Of a DNA stretch of 64,000 nucleotides, positions 7,748 through 17,795 are shown piece by piece; within the stretch, counting starts at the first letter, position 1, and each line of letters opens with the position of its first letter. Under the pieces are notes generated by a model. It was not told the origin of the DNA and ran no database searches. It worked only from the letters and a program-made list of their open reading frames with translations. The stretch is from CAVSUR01 sp963731285 (GTDB lineage Bacteria; Actinomycetota; Actinomycetes; Streptosporangiales; Streptosporangiaceae). Where the stretch lies: contig CAVSUR010000002.1 of NCBI GenBank assembly GCA_963731285.1, forward strand, positions 186,001 to 250,000, given 5' to 3'. Made by a program: the position numbers and the translations under genes.

Positions 7748-9094
7748 TCAGCCGGAGCCGACCTGGCGGTTCGCCGCCGCCGGGTTCAGCACCGGTCCCT
7801 GCGGGATCAGGCCGATCACCCCGGCGGGCAGCAGCGCCGCCTGGCCGGACAGGTCCTGGTAGCCGAGTACCGGCGCGACCGACTGGTTCGCGAGCGCGTA
7901 GCGCCTGCCGCCTGCGACTAGGTAGTAGTTCACCGTTCCGGTGCCTGAACCGGGAGCAGGTGCCGACCCCACCAGTGCGCCCGTCCCGTTCGGGAGGAAG
8001 ACCCGGCCGATGCCGCCCGGCACGTTCGTGGCCACGCCGCCGGCCGGGAACCGGCCGCCCGCCAGGACCTGCCGGTGCAGGGCGCTGCTCCCGGCCGCGC
8101 CGTAAACCACGCAGCTCAGGCCCGACTGGGCAGGCGCGACCACCGGCGGCGCGACCGGCGGCAGTCCGTCGGCAGCCAGCGGGCGGGACGAGTATTTGCT
8201 GACCACGGACGGATCCAGCGTGGTCGCCGACAGCCCGTCGAATTGCAGCAGGCCGGACTGGAGCTTGGTGATCCGGGCGATCCGCCCGGTGGGCAGCTGC
8301 ACGTAATACTGCATCACCCCGGCCACGAGGACCTTGTACACGTGGCCGGCCTGCACCTGACCGGCCGGGCCCGTCACCGATCGGTGCGGGCTGGCAAAGC
8401 GCGGCGGCGCGAACGGGGCTCCGACCGGCAGCGCGTTCAGCCACACCGGCGCGACGCTGGCCGGCTGGGCGCCGCTGAGCACGTTGACCTCGTCCGGCGC
8501 AATCGCGTGCCGTGAGCCGTGCCAGATGACCCAGTCCCGGCGCTTGGCCTGCACCAGCAGGGCATGGTTGCCGAGCCGGCGGCCGCCGGAACTGACGCCG
8601 CCCGCCAGGATTGTGGCGCCGCCCGCGTGATCGCACACCGACCAGGGCCGGCGGACCAGCAGGCTGGCCACGGGCAGCGGGTCGGGCAGGCCGGGAATGC
8701 CGATCTGCGGGCCGAGCGGATGCGATCGTAGTGCCGACTGGGTGACCGTCTCCTGCCGCGGGTTCGGCACGTTCAGGGCCAGCCGGGCGGACGCGTAGTT
8801 GACCACCGGGCATAGCTTGTCCTTCTCGCAGAACACGAAGTCCGCGCCGGTGTCGGAGTCGATGACCAGGTAATGATGACCAGGCTCCAGCGGGACGCTA
8901 GCGGGCCGGATGAAGCCCCAGATGACCAGCAGAACCGCCGCGATCAGTGCGATCAGGACCCCGGAGAATGCCGCCACGTTCAGCAGGCGCATCGGCAGGT
9001 CGGGCACGTCCGGCTGGCCGCGCAGCAGCGCCAGCGAGGCGCGCTGGGTCATCAGCCGGTGCGCGGCGTACAGGTCTTTGCGGCTTTGCATCAT
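7748..9094 (-). CDS. eccB: Type VII secretion protein EccB
   Basis: The 448-residue protein starts QSRKDLYAAHRLMTQRASLALLRG, the cytoplasmic segment typical of EccB, then has a single transmembrane helix (about residues 38–60, AFSGVLIALIAAVLLVIWGF). A large extracytoplasmic part follows, with paired cysteines (CEKDKLC; CDHAGG; CVVYG) and repeated beta segments of the EccB fold. EccB is the bitopic core subunit of the ESX membrane complex and binds EccC. ATG 9094 is preceded by GGAGG; a second ATG at 9091 is equally possible. It follows eccD with a 93-bp gap that contains short degenerate repeats. Confidence 0.92.
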   Translation of the reverse strand: MMQSRKDLYAAHRLMTQRASLALLRGQPDVPDLPMRLLNVAAFSGVLIALIAAVLLVIWGFIRPASVPLEPGHHYLVIDSDTGADFVFCEKDKLCPVVNYASARLALNVPNPRQETVTQSALRSHPLGPQIGIPGLPDPLPVASLLVRRPWSVCDHAGGATILAGGVSSGGRRLGNHALLVQAKRRDWVIWHGSRHAIAPDEVNVLSGAQPASVAPVWLNALPVGAPFAPPRFASPHRSVTGPAGQVQAGHVYKVLVAGVMQYYVQLPTGRIARITKLQSGLLQFDGLSATTLDPSVVSKYSSRPLAADGLPPVAPPVVAPAQSGLSCVVYGAAGSSALHRQVLAGGRFPAGGVATNVPGGIGRVFLPNGTGALVGSAPAPGSGTGTVNYYLVAGGRRYALANQSVAPVLGYQDLSGQAALLPAGVIGLIPQGPVLNPAAANRQVGSG

Positions 9095-9187
9095 GGGGTG
9101 CCTCCGCGCGGCATAATCGGGCGCCTTCGCGCGGCATCATCGGCAGCTTCGGGCAGCATCATCGGGCAGCTCCGGGCAGGCGGGCGG

Positions 9188-10582
9188 TCAGAGTTTCAGC
9201 CCGTGCAGATAGCTGAAGACCCCGGCTGCGCCCAGCGCCAGCGGGAACAGGCCGACGATCAGGAGCGTGTCGGCGATGTCAGCGGCACGGCCCCAGAATG
9301 GGGAAGGGCGGTGTCCGGGCAGCCACCGGCCGATGCCGACGACCAGCGCCGCGCCGGCCAGCAGGATGCCGAGGGCGAGCGCCAGGTGCCTGGCCTGCGT
9401 GGCTGCCGGCGCGGCGCGGTAGGCCAGCAGGATCAGCGCGCCGTAACCGGGCAGCAACAGCCACAAGCGCTGGGCCAGGCCCACGAACAGCCGGGACCGC
9501 AACAGCAGGACGCAGGCCAGGACGCCGCAGGCAAGCGTGTCCAGCCAGCCGCCGGTCAGCGCCAGCGCCACCGCCGCGACCCCGCCGGCCAGGCCCAGCA
9601 CGGCAGCCGCCCCGGTGACGAACTTGTCTGCGGCCGTGGTGCGGGTCAGCACCTCGGCGCCGTCGACGTCAAGAGTGTCCCGGCGCAGATCCTCCACCTG
9701 CCGCGGCACCTGTGGCAGCACCATCCGGGCCAGCCGGAAGCAGACCGCCGGGATCAGCGGAGTCAGTGCGAGCACCGGCGTGGCCACGACGATCGCCGCG
9801 GCAGCGAAGCCGAACCCGCTGATGGCGAAATCCAGGCCGGTCCCGGCCACCCCGAGCAGCGCCGCCACGGCAGGCCCGAAGAACAGCGCGATCTCGCCGG
9901 TCATCGCGGCCGCGATCACGGCGGCCAGGGTGGCTGCGGCGAAGGCCGCGAGCATTCCCGCCGCGGTGACCTGGCCGTGCGGCTCGGTCCTAGTCACCGC
10001 CAGCAGGCCGGCGCCGAACGCGTACCCGGTCGCGGCGCAGCCGAGCACGGCGCCGGCCCGGGTGTCTCCGGCGGCCCGCGCCGCCGCGGCTGCGCCGATC
10101 AGCAGCAGGCCGGCGACGGCGGCGGCGGCCAGCGCGGGCAGGCTCCACGGCGGACCGGCCCGCGCGATCACGATCGCCCCGGCCAGCAGGGCCGCGGCGC
10201 CAGCGCCGAGCGCCAGCCGGCCGGCATCCGTGGCGCTCCAGCGGCCCGGCTGGTCCGCCACGCCGGTGGCGATCGCGTCGGCCACATCGTCGATGGCCAG
10301 CGGCGGCAGCTGGGTTCGGTGCGGCCGCAGGTAGATCATCTCGCCATCCCGCAGCCCGGCGTCGGCCGGCGTCATCGTCGGCGCGAACGGCTCCTGGCCG
10401 AGGCGCTGCAGCACCCAGCCGCCGGTCTCAGCCACCGCCTCCGGACCGTCCAGCCCGGCGTACCTGGCCACGGCCGGGAACAGGTGCGCAAACGGCACGT
10501 ACCCGGGCAGCGCGATGTCCACCCGGCGGGACGGGCCGACCACGGTGATGCGGCATACGTCGGCTCCGTCTGCCGTGGTCAT
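9188..10582 (-). CDS. eccD: Type VII secretion integral membrane protein EccD
   Basis: The start is the ATG at 10582 (MTTADGADVCRITVVGPSRR), which has AAGGAG eight bases upstream. The first ~95 residues form the ubiquitin-like domain (DIALPGYVPFAHLFPAVARY…LRDGEMIYL). The remainder is about eleven hydrophobic segments forming the EccD channel-like membrane domain, 464 residues in all. EccD is the most hydrophobic core subunit of the ESX complex. It heads the minus-strand eccD–eccB pair and is divergent from eccC across a 257-bp region that must hold promoters for both. Confidence 0.92.
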   Translation of the reverse strand: MTTADGADVCRITVVGPSRRVDIALPGYVPFAHLFPAVARYAGLDGPEAVAETGGWVLQRLGQEPFAPTMTPADAGLRDGEMIYLRPHRTQLPPLAIDDVADAIATGVADQPGRWSATDAGRLALGAGAAALLAGAIVIARAGPPWSLPALAAAAVAGLLLIGAAAAARAAGDTRAGAVLGCAATGYAFGAGLLAVTRTEPHGQVTAAGMLAAFAAATLAAVIAAAMTGEIALFFGPAVAALLGVAGTGLDFAISGFGFAAAAIVVATPVLALTPLIPAVCFRLARMVLPQVPRQVEDLRRDTLDVDGAEVLTRTTAADKFVTGAAAVLGLAGGVAAVALALTGGWLDTLACGVLACVLLLRSRLFVGLAQRLWLLLPGYGALILLAYRAAPAATQARHLALALGILLAGAALVVGIGRWLPGHRPSPFWGRAADIADTLLIVGLFPLALGAAGVFSYLHGLKL

Positions 10583-10839
10583 CTGGCTCCTTCGCAGCCG
10601 GTGCGCGGCGGGTCGGCCCCGGGGTGCCGCCGTACCGCGAAACTGCTGATCGCAGCCCTGGCCGAGGGCGCTAACCCGGCCGGCATGCCTGGCGCTGCGC
10701 GGCTGCGGCCCGTTCGCCAATCCGCCAGTCAGGCCCGATATAGGGCCGTAGAATCATAACCCGCCCAGCGCGGACCAACTGGTCTATTTGCGCTTTCCGA
10801 CCTCGTTCCAGCTGACCGGAAAGGACCCAGACGGCACCC
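10583..10839. promoter_or_regulatory. Divergent promoter region eccD / eccC
   Basis: This 257-bp region lies between the divergent starts of eccD (10582, minus) and eccC (10840, plus). It includes the eccD ribosome site and a purine-rich AAAGGAC about 14 bp before eccC. An AT-rich patch (GGCCCGATATAGGGCCGTAG, about 10731–10750) is a plausible promoter core. No operator-like dyad stands out. Confidence 0.45.
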
Positions 10840-13800
10840 GTGTCCACCGTCCTCGTCCGCCGCGCCCCGCAGCAGGACAGCCCGGAGATGCCGGCCGGGG
10901 AGATCGTGCTGGAGTCCCCGCCGGAGATTCCCGAGGCCGCTGCGGACAGCTTCTCCCAGACGCTGATGTACCTGCCCATGCTGGCGATGACGGTCGGCAT
11001 GGTTTCGATGATGGTCGGGCCGACCTCAAGCCCGGTCCAGTACATCGGCGGCGGCGCGATGGCCGTGGGCATGGGCGGCATGATGGTCGGCCAGCTGGGC
11101 CGCGGCAAGGGCGAGCGGAAGACCAAGCTCAACGGGCTGCGCCGTGATTACCTGCGCTATCTCGGCCAGGTGCGCGGACGGGTCCGCAAGATCGCCGCTG
11201 CGCAGCGCGAGGCGCTCGAGTGGGTCAGCCCGGATCCGCGCGCACTGCCGTCGATCCTGCTCGACAGCCAGCTGCGCCGGGTATGGGAACGGCGCAGCTC
11301 GACCGGCGATTTCGTCAGCGTCCGGATCGGCACCGGCACGCACCGGCTGGCCGTGCGGCTGGTCCCGCCGGAGACCAAGCCGGTCGAGGATCTCGACCCG
11401 CTGTGCGCCGGCGCCGCGCGCAGGTTCATCCGTGCTCACGGCAGCGTCCCGGCCCTGCCGGTCGGCATCTCGCTGCGGTCCTTCGCCCGGGTCGCCGCGA
11501 CCGGCCATCCGGATGCGGTGTACCCCATGCTGCGGGCCGCGATCGCCCAGCTCGCCGTGTTTCACTCGCCCGAGGATCTGCGCATCTGCGTCTGCGCGTC
11601 GCGGGAGAACATGCGGTACTGGCAGTGGGTCAAGTGGCTGCCGCACACCATGCACCCGACCCAGGCCGACGCGGCGGGGCCGGTCCGGCTGATGAGCACC
11701 AGCCTGCCGCAGCTGGAGGCCATGCTCGGTGCCGAGCTGGCCGCGCGGCAGGCCTTCGCCACCGGGCGGCCGACGGTGCCGCTGCCTTACCTCGTGGTGA
11801 TCAATGACGACGGCGAGAACGTCGCCGACTCGCGCCTGGGCATCGACGGGATCGAGGGCGCGGTCGTCATCGACGTCGCCGCGCGCAGGCCGGCAGCGGC
11901 GTCAGCCGCTACCGCGCCGGCGGCCGGGACCGCCGCGCTGCTGCTCGACGTCACCGCGGCCACGGTCCAGATGATCAGCACCGACCGGGCCGGCGCGGAG
12001 ATCCGCACGCCGATCGGCGTTCCTGACGCGCTATCGCTGGCCGAGGCGGACGGCATCGCCCGGCAGCTCGCGCCGCTGCGGCCGGGGGCGGGCGGGCTGG
12101 CCGAAGACCCGCTGTCTGCCGACACCACGCTGACCACGCTGCTCGGCATCGCCAGCCCGCTGGCGCTGGACGTGGCCGCGCTCTGGCGGCCACGGCCGCC
12201 GCGCACCCGGCTGCGGGTGCCGGTCGCCACCGACGCCGCCGGGCAATGCGTCGAGCTGGACATCAAGGAGTCCGCGCAAGGCGGCATGGGACCGCACGGG
12301 CTGGTCATCGGGGCGACCGGCTCGGGCAAGTCGGAGCTGCTGCGCACGCTGGTCCTCGGCCTGGCCCTGACGCACCCGCCCGACGTGCTCAACTTCGTGC
12401 TGGTCGACTTCAAGGGCGGCGCGACGTTCCTTGGCCTGGACCAGCTGCGGCACGTCTCCGCGGTGATCACTAACCTGGCCGGCGAGCTGCCGCTGGTCGA
12501 CCGGATGCGGGACGCGCTCAACGGCGAGCTGGTGCGCAGGCAGGAGCTGCTGCGGTCGGCCGGGAACTTCGCCTCGCTGCGCGATTACACCCGGGCGCGC
12601 GAGCAGGGGCCGGCCTGCCGCCGGTGCCGTCGCTGTTCGTGGTCATCGACGAGTTCTCCGAGCTGCTGTCGGCCCGGCCGGAGTTCATTGACCTGTTCGT
12701 GATGATCGGCAGGCTCGGCCGGTCGCTCGGCGTGCACCTGCTGCTAGCCTCGCAGCGGCTGGAGGAGGGGCGGCTGCGCGGCCTGGAGGGGCACCTGTCC
12801 TACCGGATCGGCCTGCGCACGTTCTCGGCGTCGGAGTCGCGAGTGGTGCTGGGCGCGCCGGATGCCTACGAGCTGCCCTCGCAGCCGGGCAGCGGCTACC
12901 TGAAGTTCGACACCAGCGGCATGACCCGGTTCAAGGCGGCCTATGTCTCGGGTCCGGCTAGCGGCCCGGTCCGGCCGCGGCGGCGGCGGGCGCGGCAGAT
13001 GATCGTGCCCTTCGGCCCCGGCTACATCCAGCCTGAGGTGATCGAGGACCAGCCGGAGATCGAGCCGCCGCCCGAGATCACCGATAGCCTGCTGGACGTG
13101 GCGGTCCGCCAGCTGGCCGGCCACGGGCAGCCGGCGCATCAGATCTGGCTGCCGCCGCTGGATATCCCGCCCGCCCTGGACCAGCTGCTTCCCCCGCTCG
13201 GGCGCACCGGGCAGGGCCTGAGCACCGCCGGCGGCGAGCTGCGCAGCGGACTGCGCGCGGTCACCGGGATCGTGGACCGGCCGTTCGAGCAGCGCCGTGA
13301 TCCGCTGTGGGTGGACCTGTCGGCGGCGGCCGGGCATGCCGCGGTGGTGGGCGCCCCGCGCACCGGCAAGTCGACGATGCTGCGCACCATGATCTGCTCG
13401 CTGGCCTTGCTGCACACCCCTGAGCAGGTGCAGTTCTACTGCCTTGACTTCGGCGGCGGCGCGCTGGCCGGGCTGGCGGCCCTGCCGCACGTCGGTGGGG
13501 TCGCGGCCCGGATGGACGCCGACACCGTCCGCCGCACCGTGGCGGAGGTGCAGGGCCTGCTGGCCCGGCGGGAGCAGGAGTTCACCGCGGGCGGCATCGA
13601 GTCGATCGCCGCCTACCGGCGGATGCGGGCCAGCGGCGAGATGGCCGGCGACGGGTTCGGCGACGTGTTCCTGGTGGTGGACGGCTGGCTCACGCTGCGG
13701 CAGGAATTTGAGCAGCTCGAGCCGGTGATCTCGGCCATCGCCGCGCGCGGGCTCGGCTACGGCGTGCACGTGCTGGCCGCGACCGGGAAGTGGTCGGAAT

Positions 13801-14849
13801 TCCGGCCCGCTATCCGGGACCTGTTCGGCACCCGGCTGGAACTGCGGCTCGGCGACCCGTACGAGTCGGAGATCGACCGGCGGCTGGCGATGAACGTGCC
13901 GGCCTCCATGCCCGGCCGCGGCCTGACCCGCGACGGGCAGCATTTCCTCACCGCGCTGCCGCGCATCGACGGCGAGCAGGCGGCCGACTCCCTCCCCGAC
14001 GGGCTGCGCAAGCTGGCCGAGGCCGTCCGCACCTCCTGGAGCGGGCCGGCCGCGCCGCGGGTACGGCTGCTGCCCGGCGCCCTGCCCGCCGCGACGCTGC
14101 CGACCGCGGCGCAGACCGGCACGCGGATCCCGTTCGGCATCGAGGAGAGCACGCTGTCGCCGGTGCTGCTCGACTTCGGCGCCGACCCGCATTTCCTGGT
14201 CCTCGGCGATACCGAATGCGGCAAGTCCAACCTGCTGCGGCTGATCGCCGAGAGCGTGACCGAGCGGTACACCCCGGACGACGCGCGGCTGGTTTTCATC
14301 GACTACCGCCGGGCGCTGCTCGACAGCGCCGAGACCGAGCACCGGATCGGTTACGCCGCCTCGTCGGCCGCGGCCTCGGCGCTGATCGCCGACATCCGCG
14401 AGGCGCTGGTGGCGCGGCTGCCGCCGCCGGACCTGACCCCGGCCCAGCTGCGCAGCCGCAGCTGGTGGCGGGGCTCGGAGCTGTTCCTGGTCGTGGACGA
14501 CTACGACCTGGTCTCGGGGACGTCCAACCCGCTGATGCCGCTGGCCGACCTGATCCCGCAGGCGCGTGACATCGGGCTGCACGTGATCATCGCCCGGTCG
14601 GCCGGCGGCGCTGGCCGCGCCATGTTCGACCCGCTGATCCAGCGGATCAGGGAGATGGGCTCACCCGGCCTGCTCATGTCCGGGAGCAAGGACGAGGGCG
14701 CGCTGCTCGGCGGGGTCAAGGCACAGCCGCAGCCGGCCGGCCGCGGCTGCTACGTCGAGCGGCGCACCGGCGTCCGCCTGGTGCAGACCGCGCTCGTCGA
14801 TGCCATCAGCCCGGCGGAACGGCCGCTGGAGCCTCAGCGCGGCGTCTAG
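10840..14849 (+). CDS. eccC: Type VII secretion ATPase EccC (fused EccCa–EccCb), one frameshift
   Basis: This is an FtsK/SpoIIIE-type motor of about 1335 residues that powers ESX export and recognises substrates. After an N-terminal cytoplasmic stretch there are two transmembrane segments (LMYLPMLAMTVGMVSMMVG; YIGGGAMAVGMGGMMVG), then three ATPase domains with Walker A motifs GATGSGKSELL (~12313), GAPRTGKSTML (~13351) and GDTECGKSNLL (~14208). The frame breaks at about 12606–12609: the first frame carries on into an Arg/Cys-rich nonsense tail while the true sequence (VPSLFVVIDEFSELL, Walker B of domain 1) is in the next frame. Restoring one G in the GGGG run gives a continuous EQGAGLPPVPSLFVV. 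A GTG start is used. The stop overlaps mycP tail-to-tail by 4 bp. Confidence 0.92.
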
Positions 14850-16108
14850 GAAGCCGCCTGACGGCGGCGGCGCCCGGCGGTGATGACCATGGCGGCGATC
14901 GCGATCGCGGCGGCCAGCCCGAGCGATCCCGCGGTCACCGCCAGCGCGGTGACGCGGGCGGCCCGGTCCGGAGGCGGCGGCCTGCGTACCGGTACCGGGC
15001 GGCCCGCCGCCGCGGGCGCGGCCGTCGGGCCGGCCGACGGCTGCACCGCGCTGATCGCCTGCAGCGGGTTGACCATGCCCGCGCCGGTGCCGGGCCCGGT
15101 GCCGCCATCGGCGGTGCCCTCGATCCGCCGCACGACCTGCGCCTGTCCCAGCTGCGGGTGGGCGGAGCGGATCAGGGCCGCCACCCCGGCGACGAAGGGC
15201 GCGGCGAAGCTGGTGCCTGCCAGCCCGCTCGCGTAACCGCCGGGCCAGGCGCTGGTGATGTCCACGCCGGGAGCGGCGACGCCGGCGTTCGAGTACAGCG
15301 CGGTGGTGGACGAGGGGGAACCGTCGGGCTGCAGTGAGCCGACCGACAGCACGCCCGGGTAGCTGGCCGGATAGTAAGGCCCTTCGTCGTATTTGCCGTG
15401 AACCTTGGTTTTGTTGCCGGCCGCCGCGACGACCACTACATCGCGGCGCAGTGCGTACCGCACCGCCGATAGCAGCACCGGGCTGCCCTGCCCGGCCTGG
15501 ATCGAGACGTTGATCACCCTGGCGCCGTGATCGACCGCGGCCCGGATGGCCTGGGCCAGCACGTTAGTGTTGCCGTTCTTGTCACCGTTCTGGACCTTGA
15601 CCGACAAGATGTGCGCTCCTGGCGCCACGCCGGCGAAGGCGCGGCCGGTACCCGGCTCATCGGTGGCGGCGATGATCGCCGCCACCGCGGTGCCGTGCCC
15701 GACGCAGTCCTGCGTCCCGGTTCCGGTCAGGTCCAGGTAGGCAACCCGCCCGGCCAGCTGCGGGACGCCCGGGGCCACCCCGCTGTCGATGACCGCGACC
15801 GTGATGCCATGTCCCCGGGCCAGCCGCCCGGCGCCGGCCAGGTTGAGGACCCGCTGCGCCCACGGCTCGCCGGTGACGCGCCTGGCGGGCGCGGGCGCCA
15901 GCTGGCCGGCCGGACAGGCCTTGGTCGTGGCAGCCGGCGGCACCGGCGCTCGCGCCGCTGAGGATCCCGCCAGCGGTGCCGCTGGATACCGGGGCGAAGC
16001 AGAGTGACTGGGGTGCGCGGCCGGGCTGGCCGCGGCCGGGGCGGGGAACGGCACCTGGACGGCCGCAGCAGCACTGGCGGCCAGGACCGCGGCCGCGATC
16101 CGTCTCAT
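14846..16108 (-). CDS. mycP: Type VII secretion-associated subtilisin-like protease (mycosin)
   Basis: This is a 420-residue S8 serine protease. It has a Sec signal peptide (MRRIAAAVLAASAAAAVQVPF…), catalytic Asp in VAVIDSGVAPG, His in GHGTAVAAIIAA and Ser in GTSFAAPFVAGVAALI, and a C-terminal transmembrane anchor (about residues 383–410) followed by RRRRQAAS. Mycosins sit on the outer face of the membrane and are required for ESX complex stability. ATG 16108 has GGAGG upstream. Its 3' end overlaps the end of eccC by 4 bp, closing the T7SS locus. Confidence 0.93.
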   Translation of the reverse strand: MRRIAAAVLAASAAAAVQVPFPAPAAASPAAHPSHSASPRYPAAPLAGSSAARAPVPPAATTKACPAGQLAPAPARRVTGEPWAQRVLNLAGAGRLARGHGITVAVIDSGVAPGVPQLAGRVAYLDLTGTGTQDCVGHGTAVAAIIAATDEPGTGRAFAGVAPGAHILSVKVQNGDKNGNTNVLAQAIRAAVDHGARVINVSIQAGQGSPVLLSAVRYALRRDVVVVAAAGNKTKVHGKYDEGPYYPASYPGVLSVGSLQPDGSPSSTTALYSNAGVAAPGVDITSAWPGGYASGLAGTSFAAPFVAGVAALIRSAHPQLGQAQVVRRIEGTADGGTGPGTGAGMVNPLQAISAVQPSAGPTAAPAAAGRPVPVRRPPPPDRAARVTALAVTAGSLGLAAAIAIAAMVITAGRRRRQAAS

Positions 16109-16169
16109 TTCCGGTGCCTCCGGGGCAAATGTGCGGCGGCGAACCGTTCCCAGGCTACGGAAGAGCGGA

Positions 16170-16216
16170 GCTGCCCCGCAGCCGGCGGCGACTATTGGCG
16201 CCGGCTGCGGGGCAGC
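16170..16216 (-). terminator. Strong hairpin terminator after murB
   Basis: A perfect 17-bp inverted repeat has arms GCTGCCCCGCAGCCGGC (16170–16186) and its complement (16200–16216) around a 13-nt loop. It lies in the gap between the end of murB and the start of mycP, both on the minus strand, so it most likely ends the rpmG–had–murB transcript. No clear U-tract follows, as is common in actinomycetes. Confidence 0.75.
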
Positions 16217-16288
16217 GCCGCAGGCGTGGCCTCCGGCCGATCCCGTCCCGCGGTCAGCCGGGCCGGGATCCGGGGCAGGCCCCGGGCG

Positions 16289-17539
16289 CTACAGCTCGGC
16301 GCCGACCAGGACCGGCTCGCTGACCAGCTCCACCCCGAATGCCTGCCGCACCCCATGCCTGATATGCGCGGCCAGGGCCAGCAGGCTGGCGGTCGATCCG
16401 CCGCCGGGATTGGTCAGCGCCAGGGTGTGCTTGGCGGAGATCCGTGTGTCCGCGCCGGCCGGATAGCCCTTGGCAAAGCCCGCATGCTCAATCAGCCAGG
16501 CGGCCGGCACCTTGACCTGCCCGTCCGCCGCCGCGAACCGGGGCACGGCCACGGGCCGGCCGGACCGGGCGGCCGCAGCCCGCTCCACCTCGGCGAACTG
16601 CCGGGGCGACAGCACCGGGTTAGTGAAGAACGAGCCTGCGCTGCGGGTGTCGGGGTCATCGGGGTCAACCACCATGCCCTTGCCCCGGCGCAGCCCGAGG
16701 ACCGCCGCACGGACCTGCGCCAGCGGTGCCCGGCTGCCCTCAGCCACGCCGAGCGCGCGGGTCAGCTCCGCGTACCCGAGGGATGCGGACAGCGGATCGC
16801 GAGCCAGCCGGAAGGTCACCGCCAGCAGCACGAACCGGCCGGTGGCGGCGGCCGGGCTGGCTGCGACGGCGAGCCGCGCGCCGGGCCGCCGCTTGAACGC
16901 GCTGGTCCGGTAGCCGAACTCACAATCGGCGCTGGTCAGCTCGACAGTCGTGTCCCGCAGCCGGTCGTAGGCGCGCACCGAGACGATCGTCTCAGCGACC
17001 TCGTGACCGTAGGCGCCGACGTTCTGGATGGGAGTGGCCCCGGCCAGGCCGGGGATGCCGGACATGCACTCCAGCCCGGACAGCCCCGCGCCGACGCATC
17101 GCGCGACGAGCCGGTCCCAGTCCTCGCCGGCCGCGACCCGGACCATCACGGCAGATCCTGATCCGGCGGTCCCGTCGCCGGGCCCGGCGCGGCCTGCAGC
17201 GCCGATCTCCACCCCGCGGGTCGCCACGTGCACCACGGTGCCGGGAAAGCCCGCGTCCCCCACCACCAGGTTGCTGCCGCCGCCGAGCACCAGCACCGGC
17301 TCGGTGGCCAGGTCGGCGGCACGCACCGCCTCGATGAGCCGGGATTCGGTCCTGGCCTCCACGAAGCGGGCCGCCGGACCGCCGAGCCGCAGCGTCGTGA
17401 ACTGCGACAGCGGCACCTGTTCGCAGACCACGGCGGCGGTCTCTGATCCGGCGGTGTCCGCGGGGCGGCCGTCCTTCGGGCAGCGGTCTGCGGGAGTACC
17501 ACCTGCCCGGCGGCTGACGGCGGGATCGGGGCTCGGCAC
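16289..17539 (-). CDS. murB: UDP-N-acetylenolpyruvoylglucosamine reductase MurB
   Basis: MurB reduces UDP-GlcNAc-enolpyruvate to UDP-MurNAc with NADPH and FAD in peptidoglycan synthesis. Visible motifs are the FAD-binding VLVLGGGSNLVVGD, GIPGLAGATPIQNVGAYG, the active-site SAGSFFTNPVLS with the proton-donor Ser, and a C-terminal NPGGGSTASLLALA. Start at GTG 17539 gives about 45 extra N-terminal residues before VPLSQFTTLRLGG; no better start is seen closer. Position downstream of hadA/hadB and rpmG is conserved in actinomycetes. Confidence 0.93.
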   Translation of the reverse strand: MPSPDPAVSRRAGGTPADRCPKDGRPADTAGSETAAVVCEQVPLSQFTTLRLGGPAARFVEARTESRLIEAVRAADLATEPVLVLGGGSNLVVGDAGFPGTVVHVATRGVEIGAAGRAGPGDGTAGSGSAVMVRVAAGEDWDRLVARCVGAGLSGLECMSGIPGLAGATPIQNVGAYGHEVAETIVSVRAYDRLRDTTVELTSADCEFGYRTSAFKRRPGARLAVAASPAAATGRFVLLAVTFRLARDPLSASLGYAELTRALGVAEGSRAPLAQVRAAVLGLRRGKGMVVDPDDPDTRSAGSFFTNPVLSPRQFAEVERAAAARSGRPVAVPRFAAADGQVKVPAAWLIEHAGFAKGYPAGADTRISAKHTLALTNPGGGSTASLLALAAHIRHGVRQAFGVELVSEPVLVGAEL

Positions 17540-17549
17540 GACCCGGATC

Positions 17550-17795
17550 TTACGTGGCCGTCGCGCGCAGCAGGGCCAGCACCCGGCGGTAGTTGCGCCC
17601 GGACTGCGCGTCCCGGTATCCGGGATCGGTGTCGTGATAGCCGCGCTGCCGGCCCTGCCGGACCGGCAGCGGTCCGGGCGGCACCACCAGCCGCCCTTCC
17701 CGGCCCAGCCGGAGCGAGAATTCCAGGTCGGCGTTGCGGTAGAAGCGGGCCTGCGCCAGGCCCTGGGCCGCAGCGCTCAGGGAAGGCGCGCTCAG
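17550..17795 (-). pseudogene. C-terminal fragment of a family-2-like glycosyltransferase
   Basis: On the minus strand an open frame ending at TAA 17550–17552 reads ARFYRNADLEFSLRLGREG, then LPVRQGRQRGYHDTDPGYR and RNYRRVLALLR. This resembles the C-terminal end of GT-A glycosyltransferase-like proteins I recall from actinomycetes (the FYRNADLEFSLRLR and GYHDTDPAYR blocks). No start codon or upstream catalytic domain is present; the hadB gene occupies the region immediately upstream. It therefore looks like a leftover 80-residue tail inserted between hadB and murB. The family assignment rests on remembered motifs only. Confidence 0.5.

Noticed and set aside
9100..9180. Short GCATCATCGG-type repeats between eccB and eccD
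   Set aside because: Degenerate units with no extended symmetry; reported only as part of the gap between the two genes.
8873..10759. 628-residue plus-strand open frame
   Set aside because: It is antisense to eccB/eccD, Gln/Arg/Gly-rich, and lacks any domain pattern; high-GC third-position bias explains it.
12744..14582. 612-residue minus-strand open frame
   Set aside because: It is antisense to eccC; Arg/Gln/His-rich composition typical of shadow frames.
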